Shown piece by piece: positions 8,076-15,600 of a stretch of DNA of 30,482 bases. The notes under the pieces were generated by a model. The model did not search any database, was not told where the DNA came from, and saw only the letters and a program-made list of their open reading frames with translations. The stretch comes from Bog-532 sp036495425 (GTDB taxonomy: Bacteria; Actinomycetota; Actinomycetes; Streptosporangiales; Streptosporangiaceae), in contig DASXMW010000032.1 of NCBI GenBank assembly GCA_036495425.1, forward strand, positions 1 through 30,482, in the 5' to 3' direction. Positions within the stretch are counted from its first letter, which is position 1. Each line of letters opens with the position of its first letter. The position numbers were made by a program, and so were the translations under genes.

Positions 8076-8182
8076 CCCAACCGCTATATGCGAAATCGGC
8101 TGGCCACGGGGGTTTCACGCTTGCCCGGCAGGGGCCCCGCTGTCACCATGTCAGAGCTTCGACCCCCGAACGAAGGAGCGCC

Positions 8183-9052
8183 ATGCGCCTGCCGGGCCGC
8201 CTCGCCCTGGCCGCCGCCGCGGGGGGAGTCCTGATTGGGTCGGTCGTCACCACCCAGACGGTCCCCGCCGCCGCCGCCACCCGGCCGTCCGCGCCGTCCG
8301 GGGTGCACGCCCCGGGCGCGGCCCTGGAGAACGAGGCCACCGGCCGGCTGCTGTGGAGCCGCGGCCTGGACACCAAGCGCCCCATCGGCAGCATCACCAA
8401 GGTCATGACCGCCCTGGTCGTGCTGCGCGACGGCGGCCTGAACCGGAAGATCACCGTGACCCAGGCCGCAGTCGACTACGCCCGCCGCTACGGCGGCAGC
8501 AGCGCGGGCCTGCACGCCGGGGACGTCCTGACCACCCAGCAACTGCTGGAGGGCATGCTGGTCCCGTCCGGCTGCGACGCCGCCTACGCGTTGGCCAGTG
8601 CCTACGGCCCGGGCCTGACCGCATTCGTGGAGACGATGAACGCCACCACCCGGGCCCTGGGCCTGGGCCGGACCCACTTCTCCAACGCCGACGGCCTGCC
8701 GATGCCGACCGAGCACTCGACCTACTCGACCCCGCGCGACCTGCTGGTCATCGGCCGCGCGGCCATGGCCTACCCGATGTTCCGGGCCATCGTGGCCCAG
8801 CACCGGATCGCGCTGCCCGCGGGCCCGGGCCACCACGCCTACATCTGGCACACCACCAACGACCTGATCAGCAAGTACCCGGGCATGATCGGCGTCAAGA
8901 CCGGCTCCACCCTGGCCGCCGGATACTGCCTGCTGTTCGCGGACCGGCGCAGCTCGGCCACCCTGATCGGCGTGGTTCTGGACAGCTCGCCGACCATCCG
9001 CTCGTACAGTTTCACCGACACCGAGCAGCTGCTGAACTGGGGGTTCGGATGA
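8183..9052 (+). CDS. DD-peptidase (D-Ala-D-Ala carboxypeptidase/transpeptidase, K15-like)
   Basis: Secreted low-molecular-weight penicillin-binding protein of 289 residues acting on peptidoglycan stem peptides. A signal peptide (MRLPGRLALAAAAGGVLIGSVV, ending near PAAAA) precedes the S11 peptidase domain. The three active-site motifs are SITK (Ser70, Lys73), SGC (129-131) and KTG (239-241). The second motif has Cys in place of the usual Asn, as in the Streptomyces K15 DD-transpeptidase. The protein lacks the C-terminal beta domain and membrane anchor of PBP5, also like K15, which is about this size. ATG at 8183 is preceded by GAAGGAG. Its stop overlaps the start of the CsaA-like gene (ATGA), so the two are translationally coupled. 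Confidence 0.93.
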   Translation: MRLPGRLALAAAAGGVLIGSVVTTQTVPAAAATRPSAPSGVHAPGAALENEATGRLLWSRGLDTKRPIGSITKVMTALVVLRDGGLNRKITVTQAAVDYARRYGGSSAGLHAGDVLTTQQLLEGMLVPSGCDAAYALASAYGPGLTAFVETMNATTRALGLGRTHFSNADGLPMPTEHSTYSTPRDLLVIGRAAMAYPMFRAIVAQHRIALPAGPGHHAYIWHTTNDLISKYPGMIGVKTGSTLAAGYCLLFADRRSSATLIGVVLDSSPTIRSYSFTDTEQLLNWGFG

Positions 9053-9465
9053 GCGAAACGGATCAGCCCACGCCTGACGGCCAGCCCATGCCGGACGGCC
9101 AGCCCACGCCGGACGGCCAGCCCACGCCCGCGGACCTGTCCACGCCGGAGGAGTTCTTCCGCACCGAGGTCCACGTGGGCCGGGTGGTCAAGGCCGAGGA
9201 GTTCCCGGCCGCCCGCAAGCCCGCCTACCGGCTGCTGATCGACTTCGGCCCGCTGGGGGAGAAGCGCTCCAGCGCCCAGATCACCGCCCGTTACACCCCG
9301 GACGAGCTGGCCGGCCGCCTGGTCGTCGCGGTCACCAACTTCCCGCCCCGCCAGATCGCCACCTTCATCTCCGAAGTCCTCGTCCTCGGCGTCCCCGACG
9401 ACAGTGGCGAGGTCATCCTGCTCCGCCCCGACGCCGACGTCGCCCCCGGCACCCGCGTCTTCTGA
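9049..9465 (+). CDS. CsaA-like tRNA-binding (EMAP/Arc1p OB-fold) protein
   Basis: Small OB-fold protein, 138 residues. The core from about residue 32 (STPEEFFRTEVHVGRVVKAEEFP) to the end (SEVLVLGVPDDSGEVILLRP) matches the CsaA branch of tRNA-binding-domain proteins, including the RKPAYRLLIDFG and QITARYTPDELAGRLVVAVTNFPPRQIA stretches. CsaA in Bacillus is described as a secretion-related chaperone; the function in actinobacteria is unknown. The N-terminal 30 residues are a low-complexity addition of QPTPDG repeats not expected in the family. The ATG overlaps the stop of the DD-peptidase gene by 4 nt, with GGGGG just upstream. Internal ATG codons inside the repeat are possible alternative starts. 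Confidence 0.9.
   Translation: MSETDQPTPDGQPMPDGQPTPDGQPTPADLSTPEEFFRTEVHVGRVVKAEEFPAARKPAYRLLIDFGPLGEKRSSAQITARYTPDELAGRLVVAVTNFPPRQIATFISEVLVLGVPDDSGEVILLRPDADVAPGTRVF
9064..9135 (+). repeat. 18-bp in-frame tandem repeat in the CsaA-like gene
   Basis: Four consecutive 18-bp units (9064, 9082, 9100, 9118) encode QPTPDG or QPMPDG, the last diverging to QPTPAD. The repeat forms a flexible N-terminal extension. Confidence 0.85.
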
Positions 9466-9536
9466 GCGCCCCCGCGCTCCCAGCACCGCCCGCGCTCCAG
9501 TCCAATTCTGTCAGACCCTCGTGACACCATTCGAAT

Positions 9537-10925
9537 ATGTGTTCCCCTGGCGTCTCCGCCCGGGACCGAGTGCTGGCCCAACTGGCCACGCTCGGCCCGG
9601 CCACCGGTGACGCCCTGAACCTGCTGACCCAGGTCCGCGAGCTGGCCACGTTCGCCGACCAGGTGCAGGGTGAACTGGCCCGGCTGGCCGGGTTGGTCGA
9701 CCGCTCGAATGCCTATGTCGAGGCCGGTTATTCCTCGGCCGCGGCGTTCCTGCGTCACGGCTGCGGCCGCTCGCCCGGCCGCGCCGGGGAACTGGTGGCC
9801 CTGGGCCGGGCCCTGCCCCGCCTGGCCGCCACCGGTCAGGCCGTGGCCGACGGAACGGTCTCGTTCGACGCCGCCCACGTCATAGGCCGCGCCACCGCCC
9901 AGATCAGCGACGACGACCTGGCCGCCGCGGCCGAGCAGGAGCTGCTGGCCGCGGCCACTGCCACCACCCCGCCGAAGACCGCAGCCGAGGACGCGGTCCA
10001 GCCGTCCCGCCCGTGGGTTGCCTCCGCGCTCGACCCCCGCGAACTGCGCCGCCTCGGTGCCGACCTGACCTACCGGGCCGACCCCGACGGCGTGGAGGAG
10101 CGCCAGCGTCAGCGGTTCGAGCGCCGCTATCTGTGCTTCGGGCTGACCCTGGACGACGTCGGCACGATCAGCGGCGCCTGCAGCGACGCCTTGTCCCTGG
10201 AGATCATCCGGACCGCGGCCGAGGCATTCGGGCCGCCCGGCGGCGCCGAGGACCAGCGGACCGCGGCCCAGCGCCGGATGGACGGCCTGACCGCCGCCTG
10301 CCAGGCCGCCCTCGACTCCGGCCGCGCCGGGGTCCAGCACGGCGCCCTCCCGCACCTGACCGTCCTGTTCGACGCAGCCGCCGGCCCGGTCGCCGGCCCG
10401 ACCGGCGGCCCGGCCCATCCCGGCTCCGGCGCCAGCTCCGGTGCCGAGGCCGGCTCCGGTGCCGCGGCCGGCTCCGGTGCCGAGGCCGTGCACCCGGGCT
10501 CCGCCCGGACCAGCCACGGCACCGTGCTCACCGCGCGCCAGATTCTCACCCTGGTCTGCCGGGCCGAGATCTCACTGATCCGCTGGCGGGAAGGCCTGCC
10601 CATGGACGTGGGCCGCCGCTACCGCACCGAAACGCCGGCGCAGCGGCGCGCCCTGACCGCCCGGGACCGGGGCTGCCGCTGGCCCGGCTGCGGCATGCCC
10701 GCCGTCTGGTGTACCGCCCACCACATCCGCCCCTGGAAACGGGGCGGCCGAACGCGGCTGCCCGACTTGATCCTGCTCTGCTTCGTGCACCACCACTACT
10801 TCATCCACCTGCTCGGCTGGATTCTCACCGGCACCGCCGACTCCACCCTGCAATTCACCCATCCCCGCGGCCACCTCACCCTGACCAGCCCGCTCCCGGC
10901 CCAGCCCGCCAGCCGCAGCCCCTGA
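9537..10925 (+). CDS. DUF222/HNH endonuclease-domain protein (13E12-repeat family)
   Basis: Protein of 462 residues. The N-terminal two thirds is the DUF222 region: LLTQVRELATFADQVQGELARLAGLVDRSNAYVEAGYSSAAAFLRH, then GRALPRLAATGQAVADGTVSFDAAHVI. An Ala/Gly/Ser-rich linker (about 283-325) contains 18-bp repeats. The C-terminal HNH module has Cys380 and Cys385 (CRWPGC), AHH (394-396) and LLC..HH. The central Asn usually found in the LDNLVLLC stretch is Asp410 here (LPDLILLC), so activity is uncertain. Families of such genes are scattered in many copies through actinobacterial genomes and are often considered mobile or selfish, though function is not established. No ribosome site precedes the ATG at 9537. 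The stop lies inside a hairpin shared with the convergent gene. Confidence 0.92.
   Translation: MCSPGVSARDRVLAQLATLGPATGDALNLLTQVRELATFADQVQGELARLAGLVDRSNAYVEAGYSSAAAFLRHGCGRSPGRAGELVALGRALPRLAATGQAVADGTVSFDAAHVIGRATAQISDDDLAAAAEQELLAAATATTPPKTAAEDAVQPSRPWVASALDPRELRRLGADLTYRADPDGVEERQRQRFERRYLCFGLTLDDVGTISGACSDALSLEIIRTAAEAFGPPGGAEDQRTAAQRRMDGLTAACQAALDSGRAGVQHGALPHLTVLFDAAAGPVAGPTGGPAHPGSGASSGAEAGSGAAAGSGAEAVHPGSARTSHGTVLTARQILTLVCRAEISLIRWREGLPMDVGRRYRTETPAQRRALTARDRGCRWPGCGMPAVWCTAHHIRPWKRGGRTRLPDLILLCFVHHHYFIHLLGWILTGTADSTLQFTHPRGHLTLTSPLPAQPASRSP
10435..10488 (+). repeat. 18-bp in-frame tandem repeat in the HNH gene linker
   Basis: Three 18-bp units start at 10435, 10453 and 10471. The first and third are identical (GCTCCGGTGCCGAGGCCG) and the middle differs by one base. 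They encode a Gly/Ser/Ala/Glu linker between the DUF222 and HNH domains. Confidence 0.85.
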
Positions 10926-10957
10926 CCAGCCCGCGGGCCCGGCCCGCGGGCGGTCAG
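10922..10957. terminator. Bidirectional hairpin terminator containing both stop codons
   Basis: CTGACC, AG and CCCGCGGGC pair across a CCG loop with GCCCGCGGG, C and GGTCAG. The outer 6-bp arms hold the TGA of the HNH gene (10923-10925) and the reverse TGA of the NmrA-type gene (10954-10956). Confidence 0.7.
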
Positions 10958-12051
10958 CTGCCCCCGAGAATCGCCCGCGGGTCGAACGTGGCCCGGATCC
11001 GCCGGATGCGCCCGTCCTCCACGTGCATCCAGTTCACGGTCGGGGTCGGCGGCGTCCCGGTGGTTAGCAGGTCGTACCAGGTCATGACGTCCGGGCCGTC
11101 GACCACCATCCGGGTGATGTCCAGCCCGGTCATCATCTTGCTCATGGCTTCCAGCCCGGCCACGCATTCGTCCCCTGAATCGGCGGTACCCAGTGGCCCG
11201 CGGAACGTGGCGTCGTCCGCCAGCAACGTCCGCAGCCGGTCAAAGTCATGCGCCACCCAGCTCTCGAAATAGCCGGTGGCCAGCGACCTCGGGTCGCCGG
11301 CGTCACGGGCCAGCCAGTCGCTGAACGACGTGCCGCCGATCCGGGCCCCCGGCCCCGGCAGCAGCACCTCACCGGCCATCGAGACGCCGAACGGGCTGTC
11401 CCGCCAGCTGGCCCGGACCGTGGTCCCGGACCCACGCGCCGCGAACGTGCGGACCGCCATGTCCACCAGGTCCAGGGTGTCCGGCCCGGCCAGATCCGGT
11501 GCCCGCCCGGCCGGCGCCCCCACGGCCAGCTCGGCCAGCACCGCCGCTACGTCCCCGACGTCGACCGGCTGCACCAGCAGCGGCGCCACCGCGGCCACCC
11601 CGTCGGCCGTGGTCCACGCGGCCACCATCTCAGCGAAGCTGTGGAACTGGGTGGCCCGCAGGATCGTCCACGGCACCGGGCCGGCCTGAACCCGCTGCTC
11701 CTGGGCGATCTTGCCCAGGTAGTGCGCGTTGTCGGTCACCGCGTCGACGTTCACGATCGACAGCAGTACGTGGTGCCGGACCCCTGCCCGCTGCTCGGCG
11801 GCCAGCAACTGGTCCGAAGTCCCGGTGAAGAAGCCGACCGTCTCCTCGGGGTCGGTCGCGTTCGTGCTCAGCACGTCGACCACGGCGTCGGCCCCGGCCA
11901 GCGCGTCGTCCAGGCCGTCGCCGGCCAGCACGTCCACCCCGCGGGCCCGGGACAGCTCGGCCACCTCGTGGCCGGAGTCCCGCAGCGCGGCCACGACCGC
12001 CCGCCCCACCTGGCCGGTCGCCCCGGCCACCGCCACCCTCTGTGTGTCCAT
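10954..12051 (-). CDS. NmrA-like SDR fused to a SnoaL-like domain
   Basis: Two-domain protein of 365 residues. Residues 1 to about 250 form an atypical NAD(P)-binding Rossmann domain: VAVAGATGQVGRAV (GxTGxxG at 10-16), DALAGADAVVDVLS, VRHHVLLSIVNVDAV, HYLGKIAQEQRV and TILRATQFHSFAEMV. This is the pattern of NmrA-like epimerase or sensor proteins. Residues from about 258 (ATGYFESWVAHDFDRLRTLLADDATFRGP) to the end (HVEDGRIRRIRATFDP) form a SnoaL/NTF2-like alpha-beta barrel. A fusion of a nucleotide sensor or reductase with a small-molecule barrel could make one protein that binds and reduces a substrate, but substrate and activity are unknown. The start ATG has AGAGG 7 nt upstream. The VOC gene lies 45 nt upstream in the same direction, so the two probably share a transcript. 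Confidence 0.87.
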   Translation of the reverse strand: MDTQRVAVAGATGQVGRAVVAALRDSGHEVAELSRARGVDVLAGDGLDDALAGADAVVDVLSTNATDPEETVGFFTGTSDQLLAAEQRAGVRHHVLLSIVNVDAVTDNAHYLGKIAQEQRVQAGPVPWTILRATQFHSFAEMVAAWTTADGVAAVAPLLVQPVDVGDVAAVLAELAVGAPAGRAPDLAGPDTLDLVDMAVRTFAARGSGTTVRASWRDSPFGVSMAGEVLLPGPGARIGGTSFSDWLARDAGDPRSLATGYFESWVAHDFDRLRTLLADDATFRGPLGTADSGDECVAGLEAMSKMMTGLDITRMVVDGPDVMTWYDLLTTGTPPTPTVNWMHVEDGRIRRIRATFDPRAILGGS

Positions 12052-12096
12052 GCCGACCTCTTTACCAGCCCGGCCGCTCTCCCGGCCAGGCCATTT

Positions 12097-12477
12097 TCAG
12101 TCCGGCAGGAACAGGCAGAACGGGTGCCCGGCCGGGTCCAGCCAGACCCGCACGTCGTCCTGCGGCTGGAACTCCGCCAGCGTGGCCCCGGCTGCCTCCG
12201 CCGCCGCCCCGGCCGCGTCCAGGTCATCGACCTCGATGTCCAGGTGCATCGACATCTGCGGGTCACCCGGCCCGGCCGGCCAGACCGGCCGCACGTAGTC
12301 CGGTTCGGTCTGGAACGACAGTCCGGTCCCGCCACCGGGCGGCCGGAGGGTCACCCAGTCCGGTTCGTCCGTGGCTACCTCCCAGCCGAGCAGCCGCCGG
12401 TAGAACCCGGCCAGTTCGCGAGCGTCCGGTGCGTCCAGCGCGGTCGCCGACAGCTTCACGTGCACCACTTTCGTCAC
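12097..12477 (-). CDS. VOC-superfamily (glyoxalase-like) protein
   Basis: Small beta-alpha-beta-beta-beta protein, 126 residues, with two VOC half-modules: residues 1-60 (VVHVKLSATALDAPDARELAGFYRRLLGWEV) and about 75-126 (MSMHLDIEVDDLDAAGAAAEAAGATLAEF ending DPAGHPFCLFLPD). His and Asp residues are present at positions where VOC enzymes hold a metal, but the usual terminal Glu is absent, so it may bind ligand without metal chemistry. GTG at 12477 has GGGGAGGG about 13 nt upstream. It is the promoter-proximal gene of the two-gene minus-strand unit with the NmrA/SnoaL fusion and is divergent from trpB2. Confidence 0.85.
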   Translation of the reverse strand: MTKVVHVKLSATALDAPDARELAGFYRRLLGWEVATDEPDWVTLRPPGGGTGLSFQTEPDYVRPVWPAGPGDPQMSMHLDIEVDDLDAAGAAAEAAGATLAEFQPQDDVRVWLDPAGHPFCLFLPD

Positions 12478-12585
12478 TCTGCTCTCATCACCCTCCCCGG
12501 CCCTGCCCGCGTGCTCAGGGTTGCCGACCCGGCCCCCCTCTGATCGGATGTACAGGAATCAGCGACGAACCGTGCGGAGGACATC

Positions 12586-13950
12586 ATGGTGGACCGGACC
12601 AAGATCATCCTCGACGAGTCCGAACTTCCCCGCCAGTGGTACAACGTCATCCCCGATCTGCCCTCCCCGCCGCCTCCGCCGCTGCACCCGGGCACCCTGC
12701 AGCCGGTCGGGCCCCAGGACCTGGCCCCGCTGTTCCCGATGGCGCTGATCGCCCAGGAGGTCACGGCCGACTCCTACGTGCCGATCCCCGAGGACGTGCT
12801 CGACGTCTACCGGCTGTGGCGGCCCACCCCGCTGTTCCGGGCCCACCGGCTGGAGAAGGCGCTGAACACCCCGGCCCGCATCTACTACAAGTACGAGGGT
12901 GTGTCCCCGGCCGGGTCGCACAAGCCCAACACGGCCGTGCCGCAGGCGTACTACAACGCGGTCGAAGGCACGCGCAAGCTCTCCACCGAGACCGGGGCGG
13001 GCCAGTGGGGGAGCGCGCTGGCCTTCGCCTGCGCCCAGTACGGGCTGGACTGCGAGGTCTGGATGGTGCGCGCCTCCTACGACCAGAAGCCGTACCGGCG
13101 GGCGCTGATGGAGACCTACGGCGCCACCGTGCACGCCAGCCCGAGCCGGGAGACGACCGCGGGCAGCAAGATCCTGGCCGACGACCCGGACTCGCCGGGC
13201 AGCCTGGGCATCGCGATCAGCGAGGCGGTCGAGGTCGCCGGGGCCCACGACGACACCCGCTACTCCCTGGGCAGCGTGCTCAACCACGTGCTGCTGCACC
13301 AGACCGTGATCGGTGAGGAGGCGCTCAAGCAGTTCGCGCTGGCCGGCGAGGATGCGCCCGACCTGATCGTGGGCTGCACCGGCGGCGGCTCGAACTTCGC
13401 GGGCCTGGTCTTCCCGTTCCTGCGCGAGAAGCTGGCCGGCCGGATCAACCCGGTGTTTCGCGCGGTCGAGCCGACCGCGTCCCCGTCCTTCACCCGCGGC
13501 CGCTACGCCTACGACTTCGGCGACACCGCCGGGTTCACCCCGCTGCTGAAGATGCACACCCTGGGCCACGACTTCGTGCCCGACCCGATCCACGCCGGCG
13601 GCCTGCGCTACCACGGCATGTCGCCGCTGCTGTCGCACGCCTACGAACTGGGCCTGTTCGAGGCGGTCAGCAAGCCGCAGCGGGAGTGCTTCGCGGCCGG
13701 CGTCCAGTTCGCCCGGGCCGAGGGCATCGTGCCCGCCCCGGAGCCCACGCACGCGCTGGCTTCGGTCATCGAGGAAGCCCGCCGCTGCGCCGAGTCCGGC
13801 GAGGAAAAGGTCATCCTGACCGCACTGTGCGGGCACGGCCACTTCGACATGTCCGCCTACCAGCGGTTCCTGTCCGGCGAGATGGACGACTACGACCTCC
13901 CGCAGGACCGGATCGACGACGCGCTGACCCGCCTCCCCGCCCTGGCCTGA
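12586..13950 (+). CDS. trpB2: Tryptophan synthase beta-like protein, TrpB2 type
   Basis: PLP enzyme of fold type II, 454 residues. The N-terminal LPRQWYNVIPDLPSPPPPPLHPGTLQPV is the hallmark of the TrpB2 branch, which is longer than TrpB1. The PLP lysine is Lys113 in GSHKPNTA. GAGQWGSALAFAC, the phosphate loop CTGGGSNFAG and the late CGHGHFDM follow, with Cys where many homologues have Ser. TrpB2 enzymes condense L-serine with indole to give L-tryptophan without depending on an alpha subunit. No trpA or other trp gene is nearby, so a salvage or side role is likely (inference). ATG at 12586 has GGAGG at 12573-12582. Confidence 0.94.
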   Translation: MVDRTKIILDESELPRQWYNVIPDLPSPPPPPLHPGTLQPVGPQDLAPLFPMALIAQEVTADSYVPIPEDVLDVYRLWRPTPLFRAHRLEKALNTPARIYYKYEGVSPAGSHKPNTAVPQAYYNAVEGTRKLSTETGAGQWGSALAFACAQYGLDCEVWMVRASYDQKPYRRALMETYGATVHASPSRETTAGSKILADDPDSPGSLGIAISEAVEVAGAHDDTRYSLGSVLNHVLLHQTVIGEEALKQFALAGEDAPDLIVGCTGGGSNFAGLVFPFLREKLAGRINPVFRAVEPTASPSFTRGRYAYDFGDTAGFTPLLKMHTLGHDFVPDPIHAGGLRYHGMSPLLSHAYELGLFEAVSKPQRECFAAGVQFARAEGIVPAPEPTHALASVIEEARRCAESGEEKVILTALCGHGHFDMSAYQRFLSGEMDDYDLPQDRIDDALTRLPALA

Positions 13951-13956
13951 GCCCGG

Positions 13957-14002
13957 CCCAGGTCGCGGCCGCCGATCAGTTAGTCGGCGGCCGCGGCCTG
14001 GG
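13957..14002. terminator. 19-bp bidirectional hairpin between convergent genes
   Basis: CCCAGGTCGCGGCCGCCGA (13957-13975) pairs with TCGGCGGCCGCGGCCTGGG (13984-14002), with one G-U pair and an 8-nt loop. The loop holds the TAA stop of the minus-strand membrane gene, and the right arm encodes that protein's last residues. It begins 7 nt after the trpB2 stop. Confidence 0.75.
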
Positions 14003-14504
14003 AGCCCGTGGCCGCGCCGCCGGTCTCACCCGATTTCTTCTTGTCGGCATTCGAGTTTTCGAAGATCAGCCACCAGGCCACGTTCACCCCCAGGAACAGC
14101 AGCACGCACAGCAGTACCTGGTCCACCTGGTTCTCCACGTGGGCGACGGGCTGGGTGAGCCCGACGATCGCGATCACGCCGATGGCCAGGTAGAGGGCGA
14201 TGGCGAGCAGGTAGGCGGCCGTCATCACCCGGTCGCGGCCCGCGTTGTACAGCACCGCGATCACCACCACCCCGACCAGCGCCACGATCGTGTACGACAG
14301 TTCCCACAGCCGCGGCGAGGTCGGATCGACCAGCGATATCAGGGTCATGATCCCGGGCAGCGAGAAAAACAGCCCCACGCTGAAGGCGCGCTTCTCCAGG
14401 TCATGCTGGCCTCGCCAATCGTTGAGGCGTACTGCGACCGTCGCCAGCCACAGGGTGAGCACGACGAAACAGGTCGCCGAGAACGCCGGATAGAAGTCAC
14501 TCAT
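13980..14504 (-). CDS. Five-helix integral membrane protein, function unknown
   Basis: I do not recognise a named family. The 174-residue protein has five hydrophobic segments: FSATCFVVLTLWLATVAV, AFSVGLFFSLPGIMTLISL, YTIVALVGVVVIAVLY, AAYLLAIALYLAIGVIAIVGL and VLLCVLLFLGVNVAWWLIF. Between helices 1 and 2 is a charged loop (RLNDWRGQHDLEKRA). The C-terminus is hydrophilic (ENSNADKKKSGE), then Ala-rich where it runs into the terminator arm. The start ATG at 14504 (MSDFYPAF) is preferred because GGGGGACG lies directly upstream. A longer reading frame extending to 14681 has no ribosome site. It is divergent from the small gene at 14626. Confidence 0.75.
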   Translation of the reverse strand: MSDFYPAFSATCFVVLTLWLATVAVRLNDWRGQHDLEKRAFSVGLFFSLPGIMTLISLVDPTSPRLWELSYTIVALVGVVVIAVLYNAGRDRVMTAAYLLAIALYLAIGVIAIVGLTQPVAHVENQVDQVLLCVLLFLGVNVAWWLIFENSNADKKKSGETGGAATGSQAAAAD

Positions 14505-14625
14505 CTCGTCCCCCAGGTACCGGAAAATGCTGCCTGCATGATCCTCCCGGGCCGCACCCCGCGCCAGGCCCATCCCGCCCGCAGGATGATCGTTTCCGCG
14601 CGCCCCAGGCGGGCAAAACACTTTT

Positions 14626-14877
14626 GTGAAAGGGGACTGGGTCGAGATCGTGATCGACGCCGGCGGCGAGGACGCGCGCACCTACGAGGTGACCGCGACC
14701 AAGGCCGGGCGCCGGGTGGAGATCGCCAACCGCCGCGGCGTGGTCGAGGTCAGTGAGGTGACGCGGAGCGGCACGCCGGTGCGTACGGCGCGGTTCATGT
14801 CCAGCCGCATCCTGGCCCTGGTCGAGCACCCCGCGACCGACGCCGACGAACCGCCCGCCAGCCGCGCTGAGGATTGA
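14626..14877 (+). CDS. Small conserved-looking hypothetical protein
   Basis: Not recognised. It has 83 residues and begins MKGDWVEIVIDAGGEDARTYEV. Codons are strongly G/C-ending, and the protein alternates beta-strand-like stretches (WVEIVID, TYEVTATKAG, RVEIANRRGVVEVSEV, PVRTARFMSSRILALVEH), suggesting a small beta-rich fold. The C-terminal ten residues are acidic. The start is GTG at 14626 with no ribosome site. The HAD gene begins 9 nt after its stop, so the two are probably co-transcribed. Confidence 0.6.
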   Translation: MKGDWVEIVIDAGGEDARTYEVTATKAGRRVEIANRRGVVEVSEVTRSGTPVRTARFMSSRILALVEHPATDADEPPASRAED

Positions 14878-14886
14878 ACCGCGACC

Positions 14887-15600
14887 GTGGAGTTCGCTGA
14901 CTTCGACGCGCTCAGCTTCGACTGCTACGGCACGCTGATCGACTGGGAGGCCGGCATCGCCGCCGTCCTCGGCCCCTGGGCCCGGGAACGGGGCCTGGAC
15001 CTGACCGACGAGGCCCTGCTCACCGCCTACTCCAGGCATGAGGCCGACGCCGAGGCCGCCTACCCGGCCGATCCGTACCCGCTGATCCTGGCCCGCAGCC
15101 TGCGCGACCTGGGCAACGAACTGGGCGCGCAGGTCACCCAGGCCGACGCCGAGCGCATGGCCACCTCGGTCCCGGCCTGGCCCGCGTTCCCGGACTCGTC
15201 CGCGGCCCTGAGCGCCCTGGCCCAGCGCTACCAGCTGATCATCTTGTCCAACGTGGACCGGGCCTCGTTCGCGGCCAGCAACCGTCGCCTGCAGGTCACG
15301 TTCACCAGCATCCTGACCGCGGAGGACATCGGTTCCTACAAGCCGTCACCGCGCAACTTCGACGCCCTGCTGGCCGAGGCGGACCGGCTCGGCATCCCGC
15401 GCGGGCGGCTGCTGCACGTGGCCCAGAGCCTGTTCCATGACCACGTCCCGGCCAAGAAGATCGGCCTGCGTACGGTGTGGATCAACCGGCGGCAGGACCG
15501 CCCGGGCTGGGGCGCCACCCCGCGCCCGGCGGCCGGCGTCACCCCCGACTGGGAGTTCCCCTCCATGGCCGCCTTCGCCGAAGCCGCCGCCCCCCAGTAA
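14887..15600 (+). CDS. HAD-superfamily hydrolase, type II haloacid dehalogenase-like
   Basis: Protein of 237 residues. Motif I DALSFDCYGTLIDWE contains the nucleophile Asp12. A four-helix cap follows. Motif II is IILSNVDRA, motif III Lys is in YKPSPRNF, and motif IV region is QSLFHDHVPAKKIGLRTVWINRR. This arrangement is typical of the 2-haloacid-dehalogenase-like branch; many members are phosphatases, so the substrate is unknown. The start is GTG at 14887, with only a weak GAGGA about 15 nt upstream that overlaps the previous gene's end. The TAA stop lies in the first unit of a 9-nt repeat array. Confidence 0.9.
   Translation: MEFADFDALSFDCYGTLIDWEAGIAAVLGPWARERGLDLTDEALLTAYSRHEADAEAAYPADPYPLILARSLRDLGNELGAQVTQADAERMATSVPAWPAFPDSSAALSALAQRYQLIILSNVDRASFAASNRRLQVTFTSILTAEDIGSYKPSPRNFDALLAEADRLGIPRGRLLHVAQSLFHDHVPAKKIGLRTVWINRRQDRPGWGATPRPAAGVTPDWEFPSMAAFAEAAAPQ

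Noticed and set aside
6881..8182. Plus-strand open frame extending upstream from the DD-peptidase
   Set aside because: The peptidase has its own GAAGGAG site and signal peptide at 8183. The upstream part is antisense to the GST-like gene.
14505..14681. N-terminal extension of the five-helix membrane protein
   Set aside because: The extension overlaps the divergent small gene and lacks a ribosome site, whereas ATG 14504 follows GGGGGACG directly.
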